A stretch of 53,528 nucleotides of DNA from positions 1 to 53,528 of the forward strand of contig JAQBTG010000026.1 in assembly GCA_027624955.1 (NCBI GenBank). The letters are read 5' to 3'. The notes under the pieces are model-generated. The model was not told the DNA's origin and did not search any database. It was given only the letters and a program-made list of their open reading frames with translations. Positions 36,533 through 44,945 of this stretch are shown one piece after another (position 1 is the stretch's first letter; each line of letters starts with the position of its first letter). A program made the translations under genes and the position numbers. Origin of the DNA: Pseudomonadota bacterium (lineage in GTDB: Bacteria > Pseudomonadota > Alphaproteobacteria > UBA828).

Positions 36533-36724
36533 CGCAATGCTTCCTGTGCTTCCTCAGCGTCGTAAAAGGCCAATACAATATCCTACTCGTACATTCTTAC
36601 ATTCCTACAGTGTTTGCGCCGGTCGCGAGAGGCTCCGTGTTTGCGCGGGCCTCCAGAAGCTCTGTCTAAGCGATGTTCTTGATCGCCAGGATCATGCACT
36701 CATCGAAATCCGACTGCGGTGCCT
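36533..36724. promoter_or_regulatory. Upstream region of the molybdenum hydroxylase operon with direct repeats
   Basis: GTGTTTGCGC occurs at 36610-36619 and 36637-36646, each followed by GG and C-rich bases, so 27 bases apart in the same orientation. A TACATTC word is also repeated nearby (36590s and 36600). These lie about 80-115 bases before the FAD-subunit ATG at 36532 and are candidate operator sites. On the minus strand a 20-codon frame (36666-36728) starts inside the stop of the EamA gene. Confidence 0.4.
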
Positions 36725-36728
36725 TCAT
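36666..36728 (-). CDS. Possible 20-residue coupled ORF
   Basis: On the minus strand the EamA gene's stop overlaps an ATG (ATGA), which opens a 20-codon frame starting MKAPQSDFDE and ending at a TAG at 36666. The overlap is the usual sign of translational coupling, but the peptide resembles no family I know and may be chance or the remnant of a lost gene. Confidence 0.25.
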   Translation of the reverse strand: MKAPQSDFDECMILAIKNIA

Positions 36729-37663
36729 TTTTGTGCTCGTGTGCCAGCCCGCGCGCCCAAGGTGAGCAACAGCACGCTCATCGCCATCAGCGCTGTGCCG
36801 CCCCATACATAAAGGCTATACCGTTCACCGAATAGAACCATGCCCCAACCGAAGCCAGCGGCGACAGATAAATAATTCATTTGCGAAAAGAACACCGGGC
36901 CGGAGATGCGGATGATCTCAAGGAAGGCGATATAGAAAACCGAATTTAGCAAGGTGGCGTAGAGGAAATTCCAGTTCACTCCCGGCGTCGCGCTGTCCAA
37001 CAAATAAAACTGCCCGGTTGCCGCCATGAGCAGGAGGAGCATGACCGCGGCGGTCAACAACATACCGGCGGCGAGCACCGTTGGCGGCATCATCGGCGGG
37101 CGCACCAATACGGTCAAAACATTACCGAGCCCGAGCAGCACCGGCGCCAGCAGGGCAAGCAATAGCCACCACACCATGTCACGCTCCGGCAGGCTCACAT
37201 CGGGCAGCACGATCAACAAAATGCCGCCGATGCCGACCGCCAGGCCGACAACGCTGAGCAGCTTCAGACGGTCAACGCCAAACAGGATGGCAAACAGATA
37301 GGTGAGCGTTGGTGCCAGGATGACCACCATGCTGATCAATCCTTGCGGCAATTTATCGGCGAGAAATGTGAGCACCGCCATCGGCGCGCCCATGACAAAT
37401 ATTCCGATCGTCAAATAGGCGCGGAGATAGGCGAATTTCAGGCTTGGCGTCTCGCCCCGTAAAATTGCCACCAGGAGCAATAGAATTCCGGCGAACAGCA
37501 TCGGCCAAAACGCGAAGGCAAACGGTGGCACACCGCCATCGACCGCGAACTTGTTGAACACGAAGCGCAGTGGCCCGACGATTCCGCCGGCTAACATAAG
37601 CGTTAGCGAAAGGGCGCCGACCCGCGTTTCCATGCGCAGCGGGAGCCGTTCATTAGTCGTCAA
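36725..37663 (-). CDS. EamA/DMT-family transporter
   Basis: An inner-membrane permease of the drug/metabolite transporter superfamily: 312 residues, about ten membrane helices in two EamA repeats. The N-terminal helix pair, the central LAVGIGGILLIVLPDVSLPE and the second repeat (VLLGLGNVLTVLVRPP) are typical. The substrate could be an amino acid, amine or other small metabolite. A paralogue lies at 39142-40095; both share the motif VPxxSLPE at the end of the first repeat. It is divergent from the glutamine-synthetase-like gene. Confidence 0.88.
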   Translation of the reverse strand: MTTNERLPLRMETRVGALSLTLMLAGGIVGPLRFVFNKFAVDGGVPPFAFAFWPMLFAGILLLLVAILRGETPSLKFAYLRAYLTIGIFVMGAPMAVLTFLADKLPQGLISMVVILAPTLTYLFAILFGVDRLKLLSVVGLAVGIGGILLIVLPDVSLPERDMVWWLLLALLAPVLLGLGNVLTVLVRPPMMPPTVLAAGMLLTAAVMLLLLMAATGQFYLLDSATPGVNWNFLYATLLNSVFYIAFLEIIRISGPVFFSQMNYLSVAAGFGWGMVLFGERYSLYVWGGTALMAMSVLLLTLGARAGTRAQK

Positions 37664-37813
37664 TTCGGGTATCCTTCCGCCATCGCGCGCGCCATTTGCT
37701 GCGGCGCGACACCCTATCCGCCGCCACGGCCCGCGACAACGCGGGCTCGACGCATCGCGGCCGGTTACGCTATCTTCTGCTGACCGAAAAAAACAAACCG
37801 GAAAGGCTGAACC

Positions 37814-39160
37814 ATGTCAGCGGGAGAAGAATGGCCGATTCTATTCAGCGGCGGCGAGGACGAGGTCATGACCTGGCTGCGCGGCCATGGTGTCGAGCGC
37901 ATTCGGGTCGAGTACTCTGATTTTGGCGGTATCGCGCGCGGCAAGGCGGTCTCTTTGGGGCAATTCGAACACGCCATGCATCACGGCGTGGCCTTTTGCG
38001 CCAGCGTATTCGCTTTCTCCATGAACGCAGATGTGGTGCCGGGCACGGATTACGCCGAATCCATCGGCTATGGCGATTTCATCGTCAAACCGGATCTTTC
38101 AACGCTCCGCCTGCTGCGCCATGAGGGCGGCGCGGCGCTGGTGATGGGCCCCATCGTATGGCCGAACGGCTCAGTGGTGGAAGGCTGTCCGCGCAATGTT
38201 CTCGAGCGGGTGGCCAAGCGTGCGGCAGATATGGGCTTTACCGCCCATGCCGCGCCGGAGTTTGAGTTTTACCTGCTCGATGAGAATCACGAGCTGATCG
38301 ATGACGGCCTGCAATGCTATTCGATGCAAAAGCGCACGAAATTCTTGGCCGAGGAATTGGCCCTTCTCGAAGCCGCTTCGGCGCATGGCCAGTTGGAAAA
38401 CAGCCATTACGAGTACGGCCCCGGACAGTATGAAATGACCATGCGTTACCGGGAAATCCGCCGGATGGCCGATGACGGGCATTTGTTCCGCGCCACGCTT
38501 AAAGAGGCGGCGATGAATATCGACCGGCGCATCACTTTCATGGCCAAGCCGTTCGACGGCGCCACTGGAAACTCCTGCCATATGCATCTGTCGCTGACCG
38601 ATAAAGACGGCAAGAACGTTTTCGCGGCGCCCGATGCGCCCGATCGTATCAGCGATACCCTCCGCCATTTCATCGGCGGCGTGCTCGCCCATATGCCCGA
38701 GCTGACCGCGATCTTTTTCCCCAATTCAAATTCCTACCGTCGGCTGGTGCCGGCGAATTTTGCGCCAATTTCCCTCGTCTGGGCGGTCGACAATCGCACC
38801 GCGGCGGTGCGCGTGCTTAACGAGGCGGCTGAATCAACGCGCGCCGAGCTGCGCGTTTGCGGCGGCGATATTCAAGTCCATTTGGGGATGGCCGCCTATC
38901 TCGCGGCCGGGCTGGACGGGATTGAGAAAGGCACTGACCCCGGGGCCGCGGCCAGTGGCGATCTCGACGCGCAGGATGTCCCGCGCCTGCCCGATGATTG
39001 GGGCGATGCGCTCGACGCCTTTGACGCCTCGTCCTGGGTAAAAGAAGCGCTCGGCGAGGAATTTTGCCGCAACTTCAGCGTCGTCAAACGCTTCGAATAT
39101 AATGCCTTCCGTCGCACCGTGCCCGAGACCGAACGCAAGAGCTATATCGAGTTCCTGTAG
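37814..39160 (+). CDS. Glutamine-synthetase-family gamma-glutamyl ligase
   Basis: A 448-residue GS-fold enzyme of the type III-like/PuuA/GlnT group, which joins glutamate to ammonia or to an amine using ATP. Metal and substrate motifs are EFEFYL, ENSHYEYGPGQYEMTM, GNSCHMHLSL, SYRRLVP and NRTAAVRV. It lacks the adenylylation Tyr loop of GSI-beta, as is common in this subgroup. Two EamA exporters on either side suggest that it conjugates or detoxifies an amine. It ends inside the convergent EamA gene (19-base overlap of the ends). Confidence 0.88.
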   Translation: MSAGEEWPILFSGGEDEVMTWLRGHGVERIRVEYSDFGGIARGKAVSLGQFEHAMHHGVAFCASVFAFSMNADVVPGTDYAESIGYGDFIVKPDLSTLRLLRHEGGAALVMGPIVWPNGSVVEGCPRNVLERVAKRAADMGFTAHAAPEFEFYLLDENHELIDDGLQCYSMQKRTKFLAEELALLEAASAHGQLENSHYEYGPGQYEMTMRYREIRRMADDGHLFRATLKEAAMNIDRRITFMAKPFDGATGNSCHMHLSLTDKDGKNVFAAPDAPDRISDTLRHFIGGVLAHMPELTAIFFPNSNSYRRLVPANFAPISLVWAVDNRTAAVRVLNEAAESTRAELRVCGGDIQVHLGMAAYLAAGLDGIEKGTDPGAAASGDLDAQDVPRLPDDWGDALDAFDASSWVKEALGEEFCRNFSVVKRFEYNAFRRTVPETERKSYIEFL

Positions 39161-40095
39161 CGCGGCCGCGCCAAGCGTTGCTGGCGCATCTTCGAGAGCG
39201 TGTTGACGGCGAGGCCGAGGAGGAGCAGCCCGGCTGCGGCCCAGATATAGCCGCTCACCTCGCCACCGAAAAATAGCGCCTGCCAACCGAAACCGCCGAG
39301 AACGATGATGTAGGCGGTTTGTGAGACGAATATCGCGCCCGCCATGCGGATGATAATGAACATCAGCCACCAGCGTACAGCGTTGATCAGGGTGGCGTAG
39401 AGGACGGCGAGATCACCTTCGGCGCTCGGCCCCGGGAAGATATGAAATCCGCCGACGATGGCGGTGATCGGCAGCATCATCAATCCGGCCGCTAGCAAAA
39501 TGCCGGTGCCGAGTTGCAGCCCGCCTTCCTGCGGCGGCGCGTAGAGGTCGATAAAGATATTGAACAGCGCGAAGACCACCGGGACGAGCAGGGTAAGGAG
39601 AACCCAGCCCACCATGCCGGGCTCCGGCAGGCTCGCCTCGGGCACCAGAATCAGCAACACGCCAGCCAGGGCACAGAGCAGCCCGACCAGGCCAAGCCAG
39701 CGAAAGCGCTCAAGCTTGACCGGCAAGGCAAAGACGAAACTAAGGATCGGCGCCAGAACGACGATCATGGTGATAACGCTCGAGGGCAGGCGCGGTGCGG
39801 CGAGGGCGAGCAGCGTCATTGGCGCCGCGATGCTAAGCGCGCCACCGACGACATAAGTCACTACATGGCGGCGTCCGAGGCGCGGTAATTTTCCGGTCAA
39901 AACACAGGCAATCAGCATCAGCACGCCGCCGCCGAGCGATACCCACACGACGTAGCCGAGCGGTGGCACACCATTTTCCGTGGCGATCCGGTTCATAGGA
40001 AACAGCAGGCTGTAGATCAGCCCTGCAAGGAGAAGTATGAACAGCGCAAACGGCCCGATATGGCGGGCTGGCGCCGCCGGTGTCGCTTCGCTCAT
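39142..40095 (-). CDS. EamA/DMT-family transporter (second copy)
   Basis: A 317-residue membrane transporter with about ten helices. I chose the ATG at 40095 (MSEATPAAPARH), which overlaps the stop of the molybdopterin oxidoreductase gene (ATGA); the open frame to 40509 lies within that gene. It shares the loop VPEASLPEPG with its paralogue at 36725. The C-terminus ends in basic residues (RQQRLARPRYRNSI). It is the last gene of a two-gene unit with the oxidoreductase and is convergent with the ligase gene. Confidence 0.87.
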   Translation of the reverse strand: MSEATPAAPARHIGPFALFILLLAGLIYSLLFPMNRIATENGVPPLGYVVWVSLGGGVLMLIACVLTGKLPRLGRRHVVTYVVGGALSIAAPMTLLALAAPRLPSSVITMIVVLAPILSFVFALPVKLERFRWLGLVGLLCALAGVLLILVPEASLPEPGMVGWVLLTLLVPVVFALFNIFIDLYAPPQEGGLQLGTGILLAAGLMMLPITAIVGGFHIFPGPSAEGDLAVLYATLINAVRWWLMFIIIRMAGAIFVSQTAYIIVLGGFGWQALFFGGEVSGYIWAAAGLLLLGLAVNTLSKMRQQRLARPRYRNSI

Positions 40096-42212
40096 TTGGC
40101 GGTGGCGTTGGCGATGGCAGGGGCAGGGGCGAGGCTCACCGCATTGTCGTGAAATGCCGCGCCGCCGATCGGCTTGACCGGATCGGCGCCGGTCAGCGCA
40201 TTGATGCCGATGCCGCCCTCGAAGGCGTCGTTCGGCCAAATACTCTCGACCACCAACACGCCGCGCTGTAGGCCTGAAAATAGCTCGGCGGCGAGGATAA
40301 CTTCGCCGCGCTCGTTGGCGAGGCGCACGCGTTGACCGTCTTGGATGCCGAGTTTTTTGGCGTCTTTTGGGTGCAGCATCACACTCGGTCGGCGCTCGCG
40401 CTGCCGCGAGGTCGGCGTCTCGGTAAAAGACGAATTGAGAAAATTGCGCGCCGGTGCAGTGACCAGTCGGAACGGTAGCTCGTTGCTGGTTTCTTCGATC
40501 ACCGCCCAATGATCGGGAAATTCCGGCATCCCCGTGGCGTCAGCCTTGCCATGGGCGCACCCCGCCGTGGTCCCGGCGATGGGGGCAAATTCCGCCCAGT
40601 TGGGACGAAAGTGGAACTTGCCGTCGGCATGGGCAAAGCCGTTCTGATAATGCGCCTCTTCATATTTGGGCCGGCAATCGATCCAGCGCATGTCTTCAAG
40701 CGTCGCCAAGTCGGGGAAGCCTGAGACACGCAGTGTTTCCGTCAAAACCTCGTCACCCGTCATCGCGAAGCCCGGGTGCTCAGCGCCCAGGCGCTTGGCG
40801 ATTTCGCAAATGACATAATGGTTGTCGCGCGCCTCGCCCGGCGGCTCGACGATCTTCGGCCCGAGCTGAACATGCGGGTGCCCGCCGCCCTGATAAAGAT
40901 CGGCATGTTCTAAAAACGCCGTTGCCGGCAGAACGATATCGGCCATCTTGGCGGTGTCGGTGAGCAATTGCTCATGCACGCAGGTAAACAAATCCTCGCG
41001 CGCGAAACCGGCATGGACCTTGTTGAGGTCAGGCGCCACCATCATCGGGTTGGTGTTCTGGATCAAGAGCGCGGTTACTGGCGGGCCGTCGCCGAGATCG
41101 CGTTTGTCGCCTAGCAAGATTGCGCCGATCCGCGATTGATCGAGCATGCGAACCGAGGGGTCTTTGAGATCCAGCCCTTCTATCAGCGTTTTATCCCATG
41201 GATAGATGCCTTCATTATTCTTAAAAGCGCCGCCGCCCTCATATTGCCAGGCACCTGTGACCGTGGCGATCGACAACGCTGCGTGCATGTTGACCGGCCC
41301 ATTTCGGCTGCGCGTAAAACCGAAGCCGAGGCGGAAATAGGTGCGTTTCGTCGTCCCGACCATTTTGGCGAAGGTCTCGATCTCCTCCACTGAAAGCCCG
41401 GTGATTGCCGCCGCCCATGCGGGGTCACGGGTTTTCAAATGCGCTTCCAACTCATGCGGCGCGTCGGCATAGCGCTCCATATAATCCCAGTCCGCATACC
41501 CATCGCGGAACAGCACATGCATCACCGCACAGGCAAGCGCGCCGTCAGTGCCGGGGCGAACGCAAAGATGCATATCTGCCTGGCGCGCGGTCGCATTGAG
41601 ATAGGGGTCGATAACGACGATCTTCGCGCCGCGTTTTTTGCGTGCCTGGATGGCATGGTGCATGACGTTGACCTGCGTCGCCGCGGCATTGGTGCCCCAT
41701 ATGATCACCAGGTCCGATTCTGCCATTTCGCGTGGATCGACGCCTTGCAGCTTGCCGGCGCCAGCTTCAAAGCCGAGCCACGCCATGTTGACGCAGATGG
41801 TGGTGTGGAACAGCGAATAGCCCTTGGCGTTGCGCAAACGGTTAATGCCGTCGCGCATCAAAAGTCCCATGGTGCCGGCAAAATAATACGGCCACACCGT
41901 TTCTGCGCCATGGCGTTGCTCGGCGCGCAACAACGCATCTCCCACCTCGTCGAGCGCCGCTTCCCACGATATCGGGCGGAATTCGCCGTCGCCCTTGATG
42001 CCGGTGCGCTGTAAGGGCTGCAACAGGCGGCCGGGATGGTGCAGACGCTCGGCATAGCGCGCGACCTTGGCGCAAATGACGCCGGCGGTATAGCTGTTGT
42101 CGCGCGCGCCGCGGATACGTCCGATGGTGAAATCGTCGAGCTTCTCTACTTCCAGCGCACAGGTGGAAGGGCAGTCATGCGGGCAGGCGCTGTGGCGAAT
42201 TTCGGGCGGCAT
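40092..42212 (-). CDS. Molybdopterin oxidoreductase, DMSO-reductase family
   Basis: A cytoplasmic-looking bis-MGD enzyme of 706 residues. I chose the ATG at 42212 (MPPEIRHSACPHDC); the reading frame is open to 42275. The N-terminal [4Fe-4S] motif is CPHDCPSTC plus Cys in GVICAK. Then come the pterin-binding domains (DLVIIWGTNAAATQVNV, RKKRGAKIVVIDP) and the C-terminal molydopterin dinucleotide-binding part (VMLHPKDAKKLGIQDG). No twin-arginine signal is present. The family includes formate and nitrate enzymes and many of unknown substrate; I cannot choose. It is followed by an EamA transporter. Confidence 0.9.
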   Translation of the reverse strand: MPPEIRHSACPHDCPSTCALEVEKLDDFTIGRIRGARDNSYTAGVICAKVARYAERLHHPGRLLQPLQRTGIKGDGEFRPISWEAALDEVGDALLRAEQRHGAETVWPYYFAGTMGLLMRDGINRLRNAKGYSLFHTTICVNMAWLGFEAGAGKLQGVDPREMAESDLVIIWGTNAAATQVNVMHHAIQARKKRGAKIVVIDPYLNATARQADMHLCVRPGTDGALACAVMHVLFRDGYADWDYMERYADAPHELEAHLKTRDPAWAAAITGLSVEEIETFAKMVGTTKRTYFRLGFGFTRSRNGPVNMHAALSIATVTGAWQYEGGGAFKNNEGIYPWDKTLIEGLDLKDPSVRMLDQSRIGAILLGDKRDLGDGPPVTALLIQNTNPMMVAPDLNKVHAGFAREDLFTCVHEQLLTDTAKMADIVLPATAFLEHADLYQGGGHPHVQLGPKIVEPPGEARDNHYVICEIAKRLGAEHPGFAMTGDEVLTETLRVSGFPDLATLEDMRWIDCRPKYEEAHYQNGFAHADGKFHFRPNWAEFAPIAGTTAGCAHGKADATGMPEFPDHWAVIEETSNELPFRLVTAPARNFLNSSFTETPTSRQRERRPSVMLHPKDAKKLGIQDGQRVRLANERGEVILAAELFSGLQRGVLVVESIWPNDAFEGGIGINALTGADPVKPIGGAAFHDNAVSLAPAPAIANATAK

Positions 42213-42472
42213 TTTTGCTTCCGGGAGAGCTGTGACGGCGAAATCAAGTGTTTCGACCGGGCCCGCGCCTGTCAACGATTGCTTCCGGTGAAGGGTACGA
42301 AAGCCACCGGCAGATTCCCGTATTCAATTATTCCTACGGTGGCGGCGCGGGTGATCATCGTCAGTCCCGCTTCCGAGGCGAGCCCTCAGGCGTTGAAACA
42401 ACGGACACCCTCCTTCAACATGACGTTTGAACGCGCGGCAAATCGTGCGGCGGACTGAAAGGGGAGCGGCAG

Positions 42473-43483
42473 ATGAGCGATTATGAAGTTTTCGAAGCGG
42501 ATCAGGTGCGCCTGCAAAGCGGCGCCACATTGCGCGGCGCCAAATTGGCCTACAAGACCTATGGCAGCCTGAACGCGGCCAAGGACAATGTCATCATTCA
42601 GCCGACCTGGTATTCCGGCAATCACAATGATGTCGAGTGGTCGATCGGCCCAGACATGGCGCTCAATCCGGAAAAATACTTCATCATCGTTCCCAATCTG
42701 CTGGGCAACGGCCTATCATCTTCGCCGAGCAACACGCCGGCGCCCTATGACAAAGCGCGGTTTCCCAATTGCACGATGTACGACAATGTCCGCCTGCAAC
42801 ATCGCATGGTGACCGAAACCTTCGGCATTGAAAAAATCAAATTGGTGACCGGCTGGTCGATGGGCGCGGCGCAAACCTACCAATGGGGCTGCCTTTATCC
42901 CGACATGGTGGAGCGCATTGCGCCGACCTGCGGCGCGGCCAAATGCTCGCGCCATAACTTCGTCTTCCTCGAAGGGGTCAAGGCGGCGCTGACGGCGGAT
43001 GGCGCCTGGCAGCATGGCTGGTACGATTCACCGCCGACCACTGGCCTGCGCGCTATGGCGCGGGTCTATGCCGGCTGGGGTTTCTCGCAGGCATTCTACC
43101 GCGTCGAAGAGGATCTCAAGCTCGGATTTTCATCGCTTGAGGATTTTCTCATCGCGTTTTGGGAAGGTTTCTTTATCCATAAGGACGCCAACAATCTGCT
43201 CGCCCTGCTGTGGACCTGGCAATATGCCGATATCAGCAACAATGAGCTATTCGGCGGCGATTTCGATAAGGCGCTCGGCGCCATCAAGGCCAAGGCGATC
43301 GTCATGCCCGGGCGGACCGATCTCTATTTCCCGCCGGAAGACAATGAATATGAAGTGAGCAAGATGCCAAACGCCGAGCTGCGCGTGTTCGAATCGATCT
43401 ATGGGCATTTTGCGTCGAGTGCGCTCAACGCCGACGACGTTAAGTTCCAGAACGACGCCCTCAACGACCTATTGGCAAGTTAG
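42473..43483 (+). CDS. MetX-like alpha/beta hydrolase/acyltransferase
   Basis: A 336-residue alpha/beta-fold protein related to homoserine O-acetyltransferase (MetX). The N-terminal region (LRGAKLAYKTYGSLNAAKDN) and LLGNGLSSSPSNT match the family, and the nucleophile Ser is in TGWSMGAAQTYQWG. A C-terminal Asp (GRTDLYFPPED) and His (YGHFASSA) complete the triad. It lacks some active-site residues that I would expect in a true MetX, so it may be a hydrolase or another acyltransferase. A strong hairpin follows 17 bases after the stop. Confidence 0.85.
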   Translation: MSDYEVFEADQVRLQSGATLRGAKLAYKTYGSLNAAKDNVIIQPTWYSGNHNDVEWSIGPDMALNPEKYFIIVPNLLGNGLSSSPSNTPAPYDKARFPNCTMYDNVRLQHRMVTETFGIEKIKLVTGWSMGAAQTYQWGCLYPDMVERIAPTCGAAKCSRHNFVFLEGVKAALTADGAWQHGWYDSPPTTGLRAMARVYAGWGFSQAFYRVEEDLKLGFSSLEDFLIAFWEGFFIHKDANNLLALLWTWQYADISNNELFGGDFDKALGAIKAKAIVMPGRTDLYFPPEDNEYEVSKMPNAELRVFESIYGHFASSALNADDVKFQNDALNDLLAS

Positions 43484-43500
43484 CCACAGCCCAGAATCAA

Positions 43501-43528
43501 CAACCCCGCCTTACAGAAGGCGGGGTTG
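43501..43528. terminator. Perfect 12-bp hairpin, possible bidirectional terminator
   Basis: CAACCCCGCCTT (43501-43512) pairs perfectly with AAGGCGGGGTTG (43517-43528) around an ACAG loop. It lies 17 bases after the MetX-like stop and about 165 bases beyond the cysH end on the other strand. There is no T-run on either side, so it may stop transcription with Rho or protect RNA ends rather than act as a classic intrinsic terminator. Confidence 0.6.
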
Positions 43529-43691
43529 TGTAACGGGTGGCTTGGAAGCTCACCGCCCGGCTCGAAGCCGAGCAATAAATTCGTTTGTCGAATCTATGTC
43601 AGGCGCTGCTTGGGCGGAGTCATAATTGTAACCTCCATGCATTTCTACAGGCATAGCACAAATTGGCGACGGGCGGTACCGAGCCAGTGGC

Positions 43692-44432
43692 CTACGACCA
43701 GCGCGAGTGATGGATGCCGCATTCGCTTTTAGCGCTGCCGCGCCAGCGCCCGGCGCGGGCGTCCGCGTTGGCTTCGGACGGTTCGGTGCAGGGCACGCAA
43801 CCGATTGAGGCATAGCCTTCCTCATTCAGCGGGTGGCGCGGCAGGCCGCGTTCGCGGAAAGTATCATTGATATTCTCACGGCTCCACTGGGCCAGCGGAT
43901 TGAAGCGGATGCGGCCATCGACGGCCTCGATGGTTTGCAGCCCGCCACGTTCGCCGCCGTGATCGCGCTTGCGCCCGGTGATCCAAGCATCGAAGTCGCC
44001 AAGCGCGCGTTCGAGCGGCAAGACTTTGCGCAAATAGCAGCACAGATTGGGATTGCTTTGCCACAGCGCGCCGTCCGGATCATGTCCGGCGAGATCGAAG
44101 CGGATCGGCTCGATGCTGCGCACGTCTGTCAGGCCAAGGCGGCGCACCAATATGTCGCGGTAGGTGAGGGTGTGGTGAAATAGCTTGCCGGTATCGATAA
44201 AAATTACCGGCGTGGCGGGGTCGATGCGCGCCACCATATCAAGCAGGATTGCCGCCTCGGTGCCGAACGAAGAAACCAGGGCGATGCGCCCGTGATATTC
44301 CCATTCCAGCATAACGCGGAGCAGCGCTTCGCTTTCAAGCTCGCCGTAGCGCTCGCGCAGCACTTCGGCGCGCGCTGCTGCGCTGGAAAGCCGCGCCGCG
44401 TCGGGTCGCTGTAGTTCAACAAATCCGCTCAT
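43692..44432 (-). CDS. cysH: Phosphoadenylyl/adenylyl-sulfate reductase CysH
   Basis: CysH reduces activated sulfate to sulfite. The 246-residue protein has the PP-loop motif SSFGTEAAILLDMV and the family's VIFIDTGKLF. The Cys pairs CCYLRK and CVPC, which bind a [4Fe-4S] cluster, mark it as the APS-reducing (plant/bacterial assimilatory) type rather than the enteric PAPS type. The active-site Cys is in SECGIH near the C-terminus. It is the last gene of the leftward sulfate-assimilation cluster, 9 bases after the DUF934 gene. Confidence 0.95.
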   Translation of the reverse strand: MSGFVELQRPDAARLSSAAARAEVLRERYGELESEALLRVMLEWEYHGRIALVSSFGTEAAILLDMVARIDPATPVIFIDTGKLFHHTLTYRDILVRRLGLTDVRSIEPIRFDLAGHDPDGALWQSNPNLCCYLRKVLPLERALGDFDAWITGRKRDHGGERGGLQTIEAVDGRIRFNPLAQWSRENINDTFRERGLPRHPLNEEGYASIGCVPCTEPSEANADARAGRWRGSAKSECGIHHSRWS

Positions 44433-44441
44433 GCCGAATTC

Positions 44442-44945
44442 CTATTCCGCCGCCGCGCGGCGATGCCGGAGTGCGCTCAGCACACCACGCGGGTCGCTCG
44501 TCGGTTGGTACCAGATCGAAATTTCTGAAACCGCGCGCAGCCAAGCTTCCACTGCGCCGGCGTTTGTCACCTGGAACGCGTTGAAACCGCAGCGATGCAT
44601 GAACAGGAATTGATCGCGCGATACATCGCCCACGGCGCGGAGTTCCCCAGCAAAGCCGTAGCGCTCGCGCAGCAGTCGCGCGGCGCTGTAAGGCCGCCCG
44701 TCACGAAAGGTCGGAAAATCGAGCGCGATCAACCCGAATTCCTTGAGGTCCGGAAAGATGCCTTCGACCGGCTCGCCGCTCTGCACCAGCAGGCCGAGCG
44801 GTTCGCTGCGTGCTTGCAACGCCGCTTTCTCGCGCTGCCAGCGGGCCAGCGATACGGCCACGGGCCCGTGCCCGGGCAGCGGCGCGTCGTCAGCCGCGAA
44901 CTGCCAGCGGTCCTCGGCGATTGCGCCATTCTTAATGAGCGGCAT
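44442..44945 (-). CDS. DUF934 family protein of the sulfite-reduction cluster
   Basis: A 167-residue protein with the DUF934 signature LIALDFPTFRDGRPYSAARLLRER and GELRAVGDVSRDQFLFMHRCGFNAF. DUF934 proteins are nearly always beside cysI and cysH; a helper role in sulfite reduction is inferred from that context only. The gene starts 14 bases inside the cysI end (44932-44945 overlap), so translation is coupled. Confidence 0.9.
   Translation of the reverse strand: MPLIKNGAIAEDRWQFAADDAPLPGHGPVAVSLARWQREKAALQARSEPLGLLVQSGEPVEGIFPDLKEFGLIALDFPTFRDGRPYSAARLLRERYGFAGELRAVGDVSRDQFLFMHRCGFNAFQVTNAGAVEAWLRAVSEISIWYQPTSDPRGVLSALRHRRAAAE

Noticed and set aside
42276-42472. A possible SAM-type riboswitch before the MetX-like gene
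   Set aside because: SAM-II and SAH aptamer landmarks could not be found, and the gene may not be a true metX.
43529-43691. A 30-odd codon minus-strand frame beyond cysH
   Set aside because: It starts within unrelated sequence and no ribosome site or family was seen; too weak to call.
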